Shown: piece by piece, positions 29,968 through 38,886 of the stretch
Layout: each line of letters opens with the position of its first letter
Position numbering within the stretch: the first letter of the stretch is position 1
NCBI RefSeq assembly: GCF_003025035.1
Contig: NZ_PYJN01000019.1
Location: 434,001-498,000, forward strand
Source: Rhizobium sp. SEMIA4064
GTDB lineage: Bacteria > Pseudomonadota > Alphaproteobacteria > Rhizobiales > Rhizobiaceae
Direction of reading: 5' to 3'
DNA: 64,000 nt
Notes under the pieces: model-generated
Seen by the model: only the letters and a program-made list of their open reading frames with translations
Database searches by the model: none
What the model was told of the DNA's origin: nothing
Made by a program: the position numbers and the translations under genes

Positions 29968-30053
29968 CGTGATTCCGTTGATCTTTCCGCCGCTGCAGCA
30001 TCACGATATGACATTGCGCAGCTTATTGACATAAACAAGAGGCACATCTGCAG

Positions 30054-30845
30054 ATGGCACAGCCTATGGCGCGTTTCGATGACAATGATAGGACGCTGAC
30101 GCCAGTGGACCGGGCAAACTGGATCGCCGTCCTGCCGCTTGGCGCCCATGAACAACACGGCCCCCACCTGCCTTTCGAGACCGACACCTTGATTGCGGCA
30201 GGCATCGTCGCCCGCCTGAAGACGGCGCTGCCAGCCGATTTGCCCGTCACTTTTTTGCCCGTGGAGCCAATCGGTTACTCCATCGAGCACATGGATATTA
30301 CCGGCACCAAGACACTCGCCTTCGACGAAGCTGTCAACCGATGGCTTGGTATTGCCGAAAACATGCACCACCTCGGCATCCGCAAATTCGTCATGTTGAA
30401 CGCCCATGGCGGCAACTCACCCCTGATGACCATCGTGGCGACGGAAGCGCGCCTGCGCTTCGGAATGCTGGCCGTCGCGACCAGTTGGACGCGCTTCGGC
30501 GTGCCGGAAGGGTTGATTGCGCCAGAGGACAAGGCCATCGATATCCACGGCGGCGATATCGAGACCTCGGTCATGCTCGCGCTCCACCCGGAGAAAGTCG
30601 ACGTGACCAAAGCTGCGGATTTTCCTTCCCGGCAATCCGATTTCATCAAGCGCTTCAAACATCTGCGCGCCTATGGCCCCCATGCCTTCGGCTGGAGGAT
30701 GTCGGATCTGAATGTGCAAGGCGTGGCCGGCAATGCGAGTGTTGCGACGGCCGAGAAAGGCGAACGGCTGATCGCCCATGCCGTGAAGGGCCTAGTGGAG
30801 TTGTTGAGGGATGTCGATCGGTTCGATGTGGAGCCGTGGAGATAG
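30054..30845 (+). CDS. Creatininase-family amidohydrolase
   Basis: A 263-residue protein with the metal-binding signature LPLGAHEQHGPHLPFETD (Glu33, His35, Asp44), NAHGGN and GGDIETS, as in creatininase and MftE-type enzymes. It probably cleaves a cyclic amide or acts on a peptide in the cytoplasm. No mycofactocin or creatine genes are nearby, so the substrate is not predicted. It is divergent from the MarR gene with an 86-bp gap. ATG 30066 is an alternative start. Confidence 0.87.
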   Translation: MAQPMARFDDNDRTLTPVDRANWIAVLPLGAHEQHGPHLPFETDTLIAAGIVARLKTALPADLPVTFLPVEPIGYSIEHMDITGTKTLAFDEAVNRWLGIAENMHHLGIRKFVMLNAHGGNSPLMTIVATEARLRFGMLAVATSWTRFGVPEGLIAPEDKAIDIHGGDIETSVMLALHPEKVDVTKAADFPSRQSDFIKRFKHLRAYGPHAFGWRMSDLNVQGVAGNASVATAEKGERLIAHAVKGLVELLRDVDRFDVEPWR

Positions 30846-30850
30846 CCGAT

Positions 30851-30871
30851 CACTTGTATCAAGTGGTACAA
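30851..30871. promoter_or_regulatory. Overlapping palindromes upstream of the toxin-antitoxin pair (likely operator)
   Basis: CACTTG-TAT-CAAGTG (30851-30865) is a perfect inverted repeat, and TTGTATCA-AG-TGGTACAA (30854-30871) matches at 7 of 8 positions. The two share bases and lie about 50 bp before the antitoxin start, where autoregulatory operators of such operons sit. Confidence 0.6.
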
Positions 30872-30917
30872 TCCATCATCTTATTGATGAATTCCCTTTC
30901 TCCACCGGGAGGCGGAC

Positions 30918-31178
30918 ATGCGTATTTCCCTCGATGATGCTGAGGGCCAACTCAAAGAATTGGTCCGCCTTGCCAAGCAAGGCGAAGAAATCGTGCTGAC
31001 GCAGGACGGCCTGCCGGCTGCGCGCATACAGCCGATGAAAAAGCCCATGACTTCTGAAGAAAAAGAAAATCTTATCAAGAGATTACAAGAGGAAGTCAGG
31101 AAAAAAGACCTCCCTCCAGGCCCCGATGCCGCCAGAAGCCAAGATTTCCTCTACGATGAATACGGCTTGCCCAAGTGA
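30918..31178 (+). CDS. Phd/YefM-type antitoxin of a VapBC-like pair
   Basis: An 86-residue protein. The N-terminal DNA-binding part reads MRISLDDAEGQLKELVRLAKQ and EIVLTQDGLPAARIQP, the Phd/YefM pattern. The C-terminal part is charged and probably wraps the toxin, ending in FLYDEYGLPK. GGGAGG precedes the start. It overlaps the PIN toxin gene by 4 bases. It should neutralise the toxin and, with it, repress the operon. Confidence 0.88.
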   Translation: MRISLDDAEGQLKELVRLAKQGEEIVLTQDGLPAARIQPMKKPMTSEEKENLIKRLQEEVRKKDLPPGPDAARSQDFLYDEYGLPK

Positions 31179-31570
31179 TCGTTGTTGACACGTCAGCCCT
31201 TGTCGCAATGCTTGCAAATGAATTGCATGCCGCCGCTTGCGAGGTGGTATTTCAAAATGAGAATCGTATTCTCATCTCCGCTGGAACAATGCTCGAAGCG
31301 CTCATTGTAGCGACGCGGCGCGGCTTCGAGAAGCAAATGCGGGAGCTTTTGACATCTCCCGCCTTAGAGATCATCGAGGTTACGTCGGAACGTGCGGAGC
31401 GGGCCGCAGATGCATATTCACGTTGGGGCAAAGGCATCCATCCCGCTGGCCTTAACTACGGCGATTGCTTCGCCTACGCCACCGCCAAGGAATATGACTG
31501 CCCTCTTCTCTTCGTCGGAAATGATTTCTCTCAGACCGACATCGAACCAGCCGCCCCAAACCTAATGTGA
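31175..31570 (+). CDS. vapC: PIN-domain RNase toxin, VapC family
   Basis: A 131-residue protein starting at GTG 31175 within the antitoxin stop. PIN acidic residues are in VVDTSAL (Asp5), the TMLEALIV segment (Glu) and NYGDCFAYATAKEYDCPLLFVGNDF (split; acidic Asp in YGDCF and GNDF). It is a Mg-dependent endoribonuclease type that inhibits translation when released from its antitoxin. All expected acidic residues appear present, so it should be active. Confidence 0.9.
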   Translation: MIVVDTSALVAMLANELHAAACEVVFQNENRILISAGTMLEALIVATRRGFEKQMRELLTSPALEIIEVTSERAERAADAYSRWGKGIHPAGLNYGDCFAYATAKEYDCPLLFVGNDFSQTDIEPAAPNLM

Positions 31571-31583
31571 TCTTATAACATAC
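31567..31583. promoter_or_regulatory. Candidate Zur-like zinc operator upstream of the COG0523 GTPase
   Basis: GTGATCTTATAACATAC contains TTATAACAT, which equals the right part of alphaproteobacterial Zur boxes of the form GTAATGTTATAACATTAC. The left half matches only partly. It lies about 90 bp before the GTPase start and overlaps the end of the toxin gene. Judged by eye; moderate to low support. Confidence 0.4.
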
Positions 31584-31673
31584 AAAAGCCTTTGAACTGG
31601 CGCCGCCAACTCCTTATATGGAACCCGATCACTTTCCGCTCTCCGGGGCAAATTCCCGTATTTCGAGGCTCCC

Positions 31674-32777
31674 ATGACCGAAACAGCCACGCAGAAGCCC
31701 ATTCCTGTCACCGTCCTGACCGGCTATCTCGGCGCCGGCAAGACGACGCTGCTGAACCGTATCCTCTCCGAAAACCACGGCAAGAAATATGCCGTCATCG
31801 TCAATGAGTTCGGCGAGATCGGCATCGACAATGATCTGATCGTGGAATCCGACGAAGAAATCTACGAGATGAACAATGGCTGCGTCTGTTGCACGGTGCG
31901 TGGAGACCTGATCCGCGTCGTTGAGGGCTTGATGCGCCGTCCCGGCCGTTTCGACGGCATCATCGTTGAAACCACCGGCCTTGCTGATCCGGTTCCCGTC
32001 GCTCAGACCTTCTTCATGGATGACGATGTGCGCGCCAAGACCGAACTCGATGCCGTCGTTGCCCTTGTCGATGCCAAGCATCTGCCGTTGCGCCTGAAGG
32101 ACAGCCGCGAGGCGGAAGACCAGATCGCCTTTGCCGATGTGGTCGTCATCAACAAGTCCGATCTCGTCTCTGCGGAAGAGCTGGCTCAGATCGAAGACAT
32201 CGTCCGCGCCATCAACCCGGCCGCCCGCGTCTACAAGACCACTCGCTCCGGCGTCGATCTCGCCCGCGTTCTGAACCAGGGCGCCTTCAACCTCGAGCGC
32301 GCACTGGAAAACGATCCACATTTCCTCGAGCACGGCCATGACGATCATGTCTGCGGCCCGGATTGCGATCATCACGACCATGATCACCATCATCATGACC
32401 ACGATCACGATCACGATCATCACCACCATGATCATGATCACGACCACCATCACCACGCCCCGTCGCCAATACACGACGTGACCGTACAGTCGGTCTCGTT
32501 GCGCGGCGGTGAGATGAACCCGGAGCGCTTCTTCCCCTGGATCCAGAAGGTCACGCAAACGGACGGCCCGAACATTCTGCGCCTCAAGGGCATTATCGCC
32601 TTCAAGGGAGATGCGGAGCGCTATGTTGTCCAGGGCGTGCACATGATCATCGAAGGTGATCACCAGCGCCCTTGGAAGGATGGCGAAAAGCATGAGAGCC
32701 GCCTGGTCTTCATCGGCCGCGAACTCGACCGGGAAAAGCTGGAAAACAGCTTCAAGGCCTGCGAGGCGGCCGCCTGA
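31674..32777 (+). CDS. COG0523 (CobW/ZNG1-like) metal-chaperone GTPase with long histidine-rich loop
   Basis: A 367-residue G3E GTPase. The P-loop is GYLGAGKTT (17-25), the metal-binding CxCC motif is GCVCC (Cys70, Cys72, Cys73), and NKSD lies at 160-163. A His/Asp-rich loop spans residues 220-261 with about 23 histidines, a likely zinc or cobalt buffer. The C-terminal CobW domain includes [12 protein letters not shown]. It is the first gene of a unit with a WD40 protein (overlap TGATG) and cysE. Family members deliver zinc to client enzymes, often under zinc limitation. Confidence 0.92.
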   Translation: MTETATQKPIPVTVLTGYLGAGKTTLLNRILSENHGKKYAVIVNEFGEIGIDNDLIVESDEEIYEMNNGCVCCTVRGDLIRVVEGLMRRPGRFDGIIVETTGLADPVPVAQTFFMDDDVRAKTELDAVVALVDAKHLPLRLKDSREAEDQIAFADVVVINKSDLVSAEELAQIEDIVRAINPAARVYKTTRSGVDLARVLNQGAFNLERALENDPHFLEHGHDDHVCGPDCDHHDHDHHHHDHDHDHDHHHHDHDHDHHHHAPSPIHDVTVQSVSLRGGEMNPERFFPWIQKVTQTDGPNILRLKGIIAFKGDAERYVVQGVHMIIEGDHQRPWKDGEKHESRLVFIGRELDREKLENSFKACEAAA

Positions 32778-33766
32778 TGCCGACTGTTGCTCCGCTTGAT
32801 ATCGACGGCCACGTTCTGGCCGTCGAATTTTTAGGTGATACCCCCTTCTTCGCCAGCGCCGCCGGCGCGATTCATCGCCTGGAAGGCGGCGAGAAGGTGA
32901 CCGAAGCCCATCAGGGCATGCTCACCTGCATTCGCGATCCCCACAGCGACAGCCTGATTTCCGGCGGTGAGGACGGCAAGGTTCTCCGGATTGCCGCGGA
33001 TGGTGGCGTTACCGTGCTTGCCGAAGCTCCGCGCAAATGGATCACCCAGGTCGCCGCCGGTCCGCAGGGCGCTGTTGCCTACGCCTACGGGAAAAGCAGC
33101 TTCGTGCGGCTGGCAGATGGCTCCATCAAGGAATTTACCGAGGAGCGCACCGTCGAAGGCATCGCCTTCGCGCCGAAGGGCCTGCGTATCGCTGTCGCGC
33201 GCTATAACGGCGTGTCGCTGCATTGGGTCGGCATGGCCGCGCAGCCGGTCAATCTGGAGTGGAAGGGCGCCCATACCGGCGTCACCTTCTCTCCCGACGG
33301 TCAATTCGTCGTCACCAGCATGCAGGAAAACGCCCTTCACGGCTGGAAGATGGACGCGAAGCCCGGCGCCGAAGCCCGGCACATGCGCATGACCGGCTAT
33401 CCCGCCAAGGTGAAATCGCTCTCCTGGTCCAACAAGGGCAAGTGGCTCGCCTCCTCCGGCGCACCGGCGGCAATCGTCTGGCCGTTTCAGGGCAAAGATG
33501 GCCCGATGGGCAAGGCACCGCTGGAACTCGGCACCCGTGGCAACATCATGGCGACGTCGGTCAAGTTTCATCCGGTGGAAGACATCCTGGCGATCGGCTT
33601 CATTGACGGCATGATCCTTGCGGTGCGCATCGGCGACTCCAAGGAAGCGCTCTTGCGCCGCCCAGGCAAAGGTGCGATCACCTCCATGAGCTGGAGCAAA
33701 TCCGGCAAGCTGCTCGCCTTTGCCTCCGAGGCCGGCGATTGCGGCGTGGTTGACGTTTCCGCTTGA
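32777..33766 (+). CDS. WD40-repeat protein cotranscribed with the COG0523 GTPase
   Basis: A 329-residue beta-propeller protein with about six or seven WD40-like blades (for example ISGGEDGKVLRIAADGG, GVTFSPDGQFVVTSMQEN, KVKSLSWSNKGKWLASSG). There is no signal peptide, so it is cytoplasmic. Its ATG shares a base with the GTPase stop, which indicates tight coupling. It may be a partner or scaffold of the GTPase. No biochemical role can be read from the sequence. Confidence 0.85.
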   Translation: MPTVAPLDIDGHVLAVEFLGDTPFFASAAGAIHRLEGGEKVTEAHQGMLTCIRDPHSDSLISGGEDGKVLRIAADGGVTVLAEAPRKWITQVAAGPQGAVAYAYGKSSFVRLADGSIKEFTEERTVEGIAFAPKGLRIAVARYNGVSLHWVGMAAQPVNLEWKGAHTGVTFSPDGQFVVTSMQENALHGWKMDAKPGAEARHMRMTGYPAKVKSLSWSNKGKWLASSGAPAAIVWPFQGKDGPMGKAPLELGTRGNIMATSVKFHPVEDILAIGFIDGMILAVRIGDSKEALLRRPGKGAITSMSWSKSGKLLAFASEAGDCGVVDVSA

Positions 33767-33776
33767 CGAGAAAGAC

Positions 33777-34598
33777 ATGGCCATGTCCCAGACAGGAACG
33801 GCAATCGCCGAACATCCCGCTGCCCTAGCCGGCAGCGTATGGGACGTGATCCGCCACGAGGCCGCCGATCTCGCCGGCCGCGAACCGACCCTGCGCCCGC
33901 TGCTCGCGGCGCAGATCATCGCAACGCAGTCGGATGCCGAAAGCCTCGCCAATGTGTTGGTCGCCCGGCTTTCCGTCGCCAAGATCGAAACCGACGATCT
34001 CTTCGCCTTGTTTCATGAGGTGCTGACGCGGCATATCGCGATCCTGCAGGCAACGGAGGCCGACCTCGTCGCCGTCCGTACCCGCGATCCCGCCTGCACG
34101 ACCTATTTGCATGCGCTGTTGAACCTCAAGGGGTTCCACGCCCTGCAGACCCATCGCATCGCCCATGCGCTCTGGACGGAAGGCCGGCCGGAAATCGCCA
34201 GTTGGCTTTCCAACCTGGCCTCGCTGGTCTTCGGCCCGGATATTCATCCGGCGGCAAGGATCGGCTCGTCCATCATGCTCGATCACGGTTCCGGCATCGT
34301 CATCGGCGAGACTGCCGTCATCGAAGATGAAGTCTCCATTCTGCAGAATGTCACGCTCGGAGGCACCGGCAAGGAAACCGGCGACCGGCATCCGAAGATC
34401 CGCCACGGCGTCATGATCGGCGCCGGCGCAAAAATCCTCGGCAACATTGAAGTCGGCGCCTTCAGCAAGGTTGCGGCTGGTAGCGTCGTGGTGAAGCCGG
34501 TTCCGGCCCATTGCACCGTCGCCGGCGTACCAGCCACGGTCGTCCGCATCCACCGCGCCGACGAAATTCCGGCCGAGACGATGGATCAGAACATCTAG
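33777..34598 (+). CDS. cysE: Serine O-acetyltransferase
   Basis: A 273-residue enzyme making O-acetylserine for cysteine synthesis. The helical N-terminal domain is about 15-150 (SVWDVIRHEAADLAGREP). The left-handed beta-helix includes GPDIHPAARIGSSIMLDHGSG, GETAVI and LGGTGKETGDRHPKI, with the catalytic His in LDHGSG. ATG 33777 is used; the frame is open upstream into the WD40 gene. It starts 10 bases after that gene and may be in the same operon. Confidence 0.94.
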   Translation: MAMSQTGTAIAEHPAALAGSVWDVIRHEAADLAGREPTLRPLLAAQIIATQSDAESLANVLVARLSVAKIETDDLFALFHEVLTRHIAILQATEADLVAVRTRDPACTTYLHALLNLKGFHALQTHRIAHALWTEGRPEIASWLSNLASLVFGPDIHPAARIGSSIMLDHGSGIVIGETAVIEDEVSILQNVTLGGTGKETGDRHPKIRHGVMIGAGAKILGNIEVGAFSKVAAGSVVVKPVPAHCTVAGVPATVVRIHRADEIPAETMDQNI

Positions 34599-34625
34599 TT
34601 GAACGCGCCGCGGCCTCGTGGCCGA

Positions 34626-34820
34626 CCCTCGTGGTTCGAGGCCCTGCCGCCATCGCTACGCTCCGGCGTCAGTGCACCTCACCATGAGGACGGAATGAGC
34701 GCCAGTATTTGAAAATCAAATGGCTTTCTCTGTCTCAAGCACTGAGCTGCTTGAGCGGCGGAGCGGGAGGAGGAGCCCTCATGGTGAGGAGGCCCATAGG
34801 GCCGTCTCGAACCACGAGGG
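34626..34820. repeat. Long interrupted inverted repeat downstream of cysE
   Basis: Two perfect arm blocks pair: CCCTCGTGGTTCGAG (34626-34640) with CTCGAACCACGAGGG (34806-34820), and CCTCACCATGAGG (34677-34689) with CCTCATGGTGAGG (34777-34789). The arms enclose about 87 bp. No protein is encoded. Similar CCTCATGGTGAGGAG...GTCTCGAACCA elements are common between genes in Rhizobiales; a second copy is not seen in this window. Confidence 0.8.
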
Positions 34821-34972
34821 CGGATGAAGGAGCTCACCTTTAGCCCGTGACATAAGGTAGCATCGCCGCGTTTCCCGACGGGCGCTCTCCGTTGGTCATT
34901 GGCCCTCGCTGCAGAATCAGCCTTTTGTCGCCCGCCGCCATGTTCGACAAAAGCGGAATCCCCTCGCCCTAT

Positions 34973-35001
34973 CCTTCATGGAACTGTCATGCTCCGTTGA
35001 T
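34973..35001 (+). promoter_or_regulatory. PhoB box upstream of the phosphoesterase gene
   Basis: CCTTCAT-N4-CTGTCAT-N4-CGTTGAT gives three 7-mers at 11-bp steps. The middle one is identical to the rhizobial Pho half-site CTGTCAT; the others match at 5 and 4 positions. It ends about 75 bp before the phosphoesterase start. This predicts induction by phosphate starvation. Confidence 0.65.
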
Positions 35002-35075
35002 AGCTCGAAATGGTTCTTTCCGCCTCGGCGCGGCGCATTTTAAGCGTCGAGGCACGGACCCCCACTCGAGAGGAT

Positions 35076-36710
35076 ATGACAATGATCCGTCTTTCGCGTC
35101 GCGCCGCCCTTGCCGCCGGCAGCGCGCTTACCCTGATTTCGCTCTGTTCCACCGCCGGCGCTGCCGATAAGGCCCCGCCAACCAATACCGCGATGCCGAT
35201 CAAGCATCTGGTCGTCGTCTTCCAGGAAAACGTTTCCTTCGACCATTATTTCGCGACCTACCCCAAGGCCGCAAACGTCGATGGTGAGCCGGCATTCAAG
35301 GCCGCGGATAACACGCCGACCGATATCAACACGCTCGCCAATGCCGGTCTTCTCGACAACAATCCAAACAAGACGAATGCGGCGAACGGCGCCGATGCTG
35401 CCGCTCCTTTCCGCCTCGATCGCACGCAGGCAGCAACCCAGTCGCAGAACCACGGCTATACCGCCGAGCAAGCCGCTTACAACAACTTCGCGATGGACCT
35501 GTTCCCGGCCAATACCGGCAGGGGCACCAAGGGTGCTGCCGGCGCTTTCGGCACCAAGGGCCAGGTCATGGGCTATTATGACGGCAACACCGTCACGGCG
35601 CTCTGGAACTACGCTCAGCACTATGCCCTGAACGACAATTCCTTCTCCACCAATTTCGGCCCGTCGACCCCCGGCGCGCTGAACCTCATCTCCGGCCAGA
35701 CCAACGGCGCCATCCTGCCGCCCGGCTATACGCTGGAGAAGGACGGCACCTATTCCAAGGGCCGTATCGTGCCTGACGGCAATGGCGGCTGGACTGTCAT
35801 CAGCGACTTCGATCCGACTGGCGACGTCTGCTCGGTCGGCCAGACGGGGCTGATGTACGGCAAGAACATCGGCGACATGCTGAACGAACACAACATCACC
35901 TGGGGCTTCTTCGAAGGCGGCTTCGATCTGACGGTGACCAATGCCGACGGCACGACGGGCTGCAAACGCGCAACGACCTCGACAGTCACCCAGGTCAACA
36001 GCGTTGACTATATCCCGCATCACCAGCCGTTCCAGTACTACGCCTCGACCGCAAACCCGACGCATGCGCGTCCGTCCTCGGTTGCTGCGATCGGCAGCAC
36101 TGATGCGGCCAACCACCAGTACGACATGACGGACTTCTATGCGGCGCTGAAGAACGGCAACATGCCGACCGTCAGCTTCCTGAAGGCACCTGCCTATCAG
36201 GACGGTCATGCCGGCTATTCCGATCCGCTCGACGAGCAGGAATTCGTGACCCAGGTGGTCAATACCGTTCAGAATTCGCCGGATTGGAAGGACACTGCCA
36301 TCATCGTGCTCTACGACGATTCCGACGGCTGGTATGACCACGCCCACGCTGTCGTCAATCCGTCGAAGATTGGCGTCAAGGGTTATGACGTGCTGAACGG
36401 CGACGGTTGCTCCACCGGTACGCCGCTGCCGGGCGTCAACGGACAGCCGGCCCAGGGCCGCTGCGGCTACGGCACGCGCCAGCCGCTGCTGGTGATCTCG
36501 CCCTACTCCAAGGTCAACTTCGTCGACCACACCTTGACCGACCAGACCTCCGTCATGCGCTTCATTGAAGACAACTGGATGGCCGGCGAACGCCTCGGTG
36601 GCGGCTCGTTCGATGCGATTTCCGGCTCGCTGAACAACATGTTCGATTGGTCGAAGGGCGATGCGCAGAAGTTGATCCTCGACACGAAGACCGGCAACAG
36701 CGCTTCCTAA
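35076..36710 (+). CDS. Secreted phosphoesterase (AcpA/phospholipase C family)
   Basis: A 544-residue exported protein with a twin-arginine-like signal (RLSRRAALAAGSALTLISL, cleaved near AGAA, about residue 28). The family signature VVFQENVSFDHYFATYP (the usual form is ENRSFDHYFG) lies just after it, and the C-terminal IIVLYDDSDGWYDH and FVDHTLTDQTSVMRFIE blocks carry further metal-binding Asp/His residues. It should release phosphate from esters or phospholipid headgroups in the periplasm or outside. ATG 35076 has GAGAGG upstream. A Pho box precedes it; a peroxidase gene follows after 22 bases. Confidence 0.88.
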   Translation: MTMIRLSRRAALAAGSALTLISLCSTAGAADKAPPTNTAMPIKHLVVVFQENVSFDHYFATYPKAANVDGEPAFKAADNTPTDINTLANAGLLDNNPNKTNAANGADAAAPFRLDRTQAATQSQNHGYTAEQAAYNNFAMDLFPANTGRGTKGAAGAFGTKGQVMGYYDGNTVTALWNYAQHYALNDNSFSTNFGPSTPGALNLISGQTNGAILPPGYTLEKDGTYSKGRIVPDGNGGWTVISDFDPTGDVCSVGQTGLMYGKNIGDMLNEHNITWGFFEGGFDLTVTNADGTTGCKRATTSTVTQVNSVDYIPHHQPFQYYASTANPTHARPSSVAAIGSTDAANHQYDMTDFYAALKNGNMPTVSFLKAPAYQDGHAGYSDPLDEQEFVTQVVNTVQNSPDWKDTAIIVLYDDSDGWYDHAHAVVNPSKIGVKGYDVLNGDGCSTGTPLPGVNGQPAQGRCGYGTRQPLLVISPYSKVNFVDHTLTDQTSVMRFIEDNWMAGERLGGGSFDAISGSLNNMFDWSKGDAQKLILDTKTGNSAS

Positions 36711-36732
36711 GCCAAGAACGAGGGGATGGACG

Positions 36733-38112
36733 ATGTCCTTGAAGAAGCACCATTTCCTTCCCCTGATCGCACTCGCGAGCGTCTCGCTCGCGGGGGCGAC
36801 CATCGGCTTGGCGAGCGAACCCGCCGCCAATGCCGTCGCCGCAAATACCTATGACGATCCGGCTTCGCTGAGCGCCGTTGCTCAGCTCGGCAAGAAGCTG
36901 TTCTTCGATCCATCGCTCTCGAGGAGCGGCCAGATGTCGTGCGCGACCTGCCACGATCCCAACAACCACTATGCGCCGGCTAATGACCACGCCGTGCAGC
37001 TCGGCGGCCCGCATCTCGACCAGCCGGGCATCCGCACCGTACCGAGCCTCGCCTACAAAATGTTGACGCCTTCCTTCTCCGTCGGCGCGGAAAGTGCTGC
37101 CGACGAAGCAGCCGAAGCAGCACCAATGACTGAGGCCTCCGGCGTGGCGCTCGCCAATACCCCCGCCACCGTCGCGGGGCCGCTGACTGCGCAGGCCGTC
37201 GTCAAGGCCGATTCGAATGCGCCGGATATGGTGCCGCAGGGCGGCATGTTCTGGGACGGCCGGGTCGATTCGCTGCAAGAACAAGCGCTGCAGCCGATGA
37301 TCTCGCCCTTCGAGATGGCCAATGCCGATGCTGCCACCGTCTATGCCAAGCTGAAACAGAGCTACGGCAAGGACATTGGCGCCCTCTTCGGCAACAATAT
37401 CCTCAACGACCAGGATATGACGATCGCCGAAGTCGGTTTTGCGCTGGCGCGCTATCAGATCGAAGAGCCCTCCTTCCATCCGTTTTCGAGCAAATACGAC
37501 TATTATCTGCGCGGCAAGGCGGTGCTCTCGGACGCTGAAATGCGCGGACTGAAGCTGTTCGACGATCCCAAGAAGGGCAATTGCGCCTCCTGCCATCTCG
37601 ACAAGATGACGGGCGACGGCCAGATGCCGAACTTCACCGATTTCGAATTCGAGGCGCTTGGCACACCGCGCAATCCAGACATTCCGGCCAATGCCGACGC
37701 GCATTATTACGATACCGGCATCTGCGGCCCGCTGCGCAACGACACCTACTCGGCCCAGCCGCAGAATTGCGGGCTCTTCAAGACCCCGACGCTGCGCAAT
37801 GTCGCCGCCCGCCACGTCTTCTTCCACAATGGCGTCTACCACTCGTTGGAGGATGTCACCCGCTTCTACGTCAAGCGCGATACCAATCCGGCCGAGATCT
37901 ATCCAAAGGATGCGAGTGGCAAGATCCTGCAATACAACGACCTGCCGGCACAATATCAGGCCAATATCGACGTCATCGACGCGCCCATGAACCGCAAACT
38001 CGGCAATGCCCCGGCTCTGAACGATACGGAAATCGCCGATGTCGTCGCATTTCTGAAAACGCTGACGGACGGCTACGATCCGGCGAAGGACGGCGTGAAG
38101 GCGGCCAAATAA
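36733..38112 (+). CDS. Di-heme cytochrome c peroxidase (CcpA/MauG family)
   Basis: A 459-residue periplasmic protein with a signal peptide (about 1-28) and two c-type heme sites, CATCH (Cys70, Cys73, His74) and CASCH (Cys284, Cys287, His288). Other family blocks are MFWDGRVDSLQEQALQP and TPTLRNVAARHVFFHNG. It reduces hydrogen peroxide using cytochrome c, or oxidises a protein or cofactor as MauG does. It carries an Ala/Glu-rich insertion (about 118-150) between the heme domains. It is 22 bases after the phosphoesterase gene, so probably under the same Pho control. Confidence 0.92.
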   Translation: MSLKKHHFLPLIALASVSLAGATIGLASEPAANAVAANTYDDPASLSAVAQLGKKLFFDPSLSRSGQMSCATCHDPNNHYAPANDHAVQLGGPHLDQPGIRTVPSLAYKMLTPSFSVGAESAADEAAEAAPMTEASGVALANTPATVAGPLTAQAVVKADSNAPDMVPQGGMFWDGRVDSLQEQALQPMISPFEMANADAATVYAKLKQSYGKDIGALFGNNILNDQDMTIAEVGFALARYQIEEPSFHPFSSKYDYYLRGKAVLSDAEMRGLKLFDDPKKGNCASCHLDKMTGDGQMPNFTDFEFEALGTPRNPDIPANADAHYYDTGICGPLRNDTYSAQPQNCGLFKTPTLRNVAARHVFFHNGVYHSLEDVTRFYVKRDTNPAEIYPKDASGKILQYNDLPAQYQANIDVIDAPMNRKLGNAPALNDTEIADVVAFLKTLTDGYDPAKDGVKAAK

Positions 38113-38204
38113 AAACGCCTCCGCTCAGGATGGGCGAAGGCGAATCGAGATTTTTGAGCAGTTCAGCGTCTCACGGGATCGCCAAACCGCTTTATTTGTT
38201 TGTC

Positions 38205-38795
38205 TTACGCAGCCTTGGCGATCGGCGGCTGAGCAAGCTTGCGGCCGCTGGCGACGATTATGCCGGCAGCGCTGTCGAGCCAGCCTTCCTTGAGCTCAAG
38301 AGCAAGGAAACGCTCGCGCTGGAACGGGCCGGGCATGATAAGATGGCGGGTCTTTGCGGCAAAGAAGCCGAAGCGCTCATAGTAGGGCGCATCGCCGACG
38401 AGCAGGATCGCACCATGGCCGCGCTTCTTGGCTTCCAGGATGGCTGCGCGCATCAGCGCCGAACCCATACCCTTGCCTTCATAGGCGGGATCGACCGCTA
38501 GCGGCCCGAGCAGCAGCGCATCGACCGGACGGGTCTCGCGATCGACACCGGCCTCGACGTTCCACAGGCGAACCGTGCCGACGACATGACCGGCGCGATC
38601 GCGGGCGACCAGTGCCAGGCCTTCGGCCGGAACGCGGCCCTGGCGCAACTTTTCGGACGACTTCTTGCGGCGCTCCGCGCCCATGGCGCGATCCAGCAGA
38701 TTTTCGCGCGCAACGACATCGCCTGCGTTTTCCAGGTCGAGGGTGAAAGTGGAAGGCGCAAAGAATGCGCGTACAGAATCAAGAACAGCGGCCAT
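38205..38795 (-). CDS. GNAT-family N-acetyltransferase
   Basis: A 196-residue acetyltransferase. The acetyl-CoA-binding core is LGPLAVDPAYEGKGMGSALM followed by RAAILEAKKRG, and VGDAPYYERFGFF is the usual beta-bulge segment of YhbS-type GNATs. The first 55 residues are an extension rich in charged residues. The substrate is unknown. It lies downstream of odc on the same strand, separated by a hairpin and a repeat. Confidence 0.87.
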   Translation of the reverse strand: MAAVLDSVRAFFAPSTFTLDLENAGDVVARENLLDRAMGAERRKKSSEKLRQGRVPAEGLALVARDRAGHVVGTVRLWNVEAGVDRETRPVDALLLGPLAVDPAYEGKGMGSALMRAAILEAKKRGHGAILLVGDAPYYERFGFFAAKTRHLIMPGPFQRERFLALELKEGWLDSAAGIIVASGRKLAQPPIAKAA

Positions 38796-38886
38796 CTCGG
38801 CCTCCCGTGCCCAATACCGTTATCAGCGGTGCTAAAGGGAATTGTGAGTTTGCCGCCCCGGCTGATTACGGGGCCGGCGATATCAG

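Noticed and set aside
32340..32460. CAT/CAC-rich simple repeat, considered as a tandem repeat or CRISPR-like array
   Set aside because: It encodes the in-frame His/Asp loop of the GTPase. There are no regular repeats and spacers, so it is not CRISPR.
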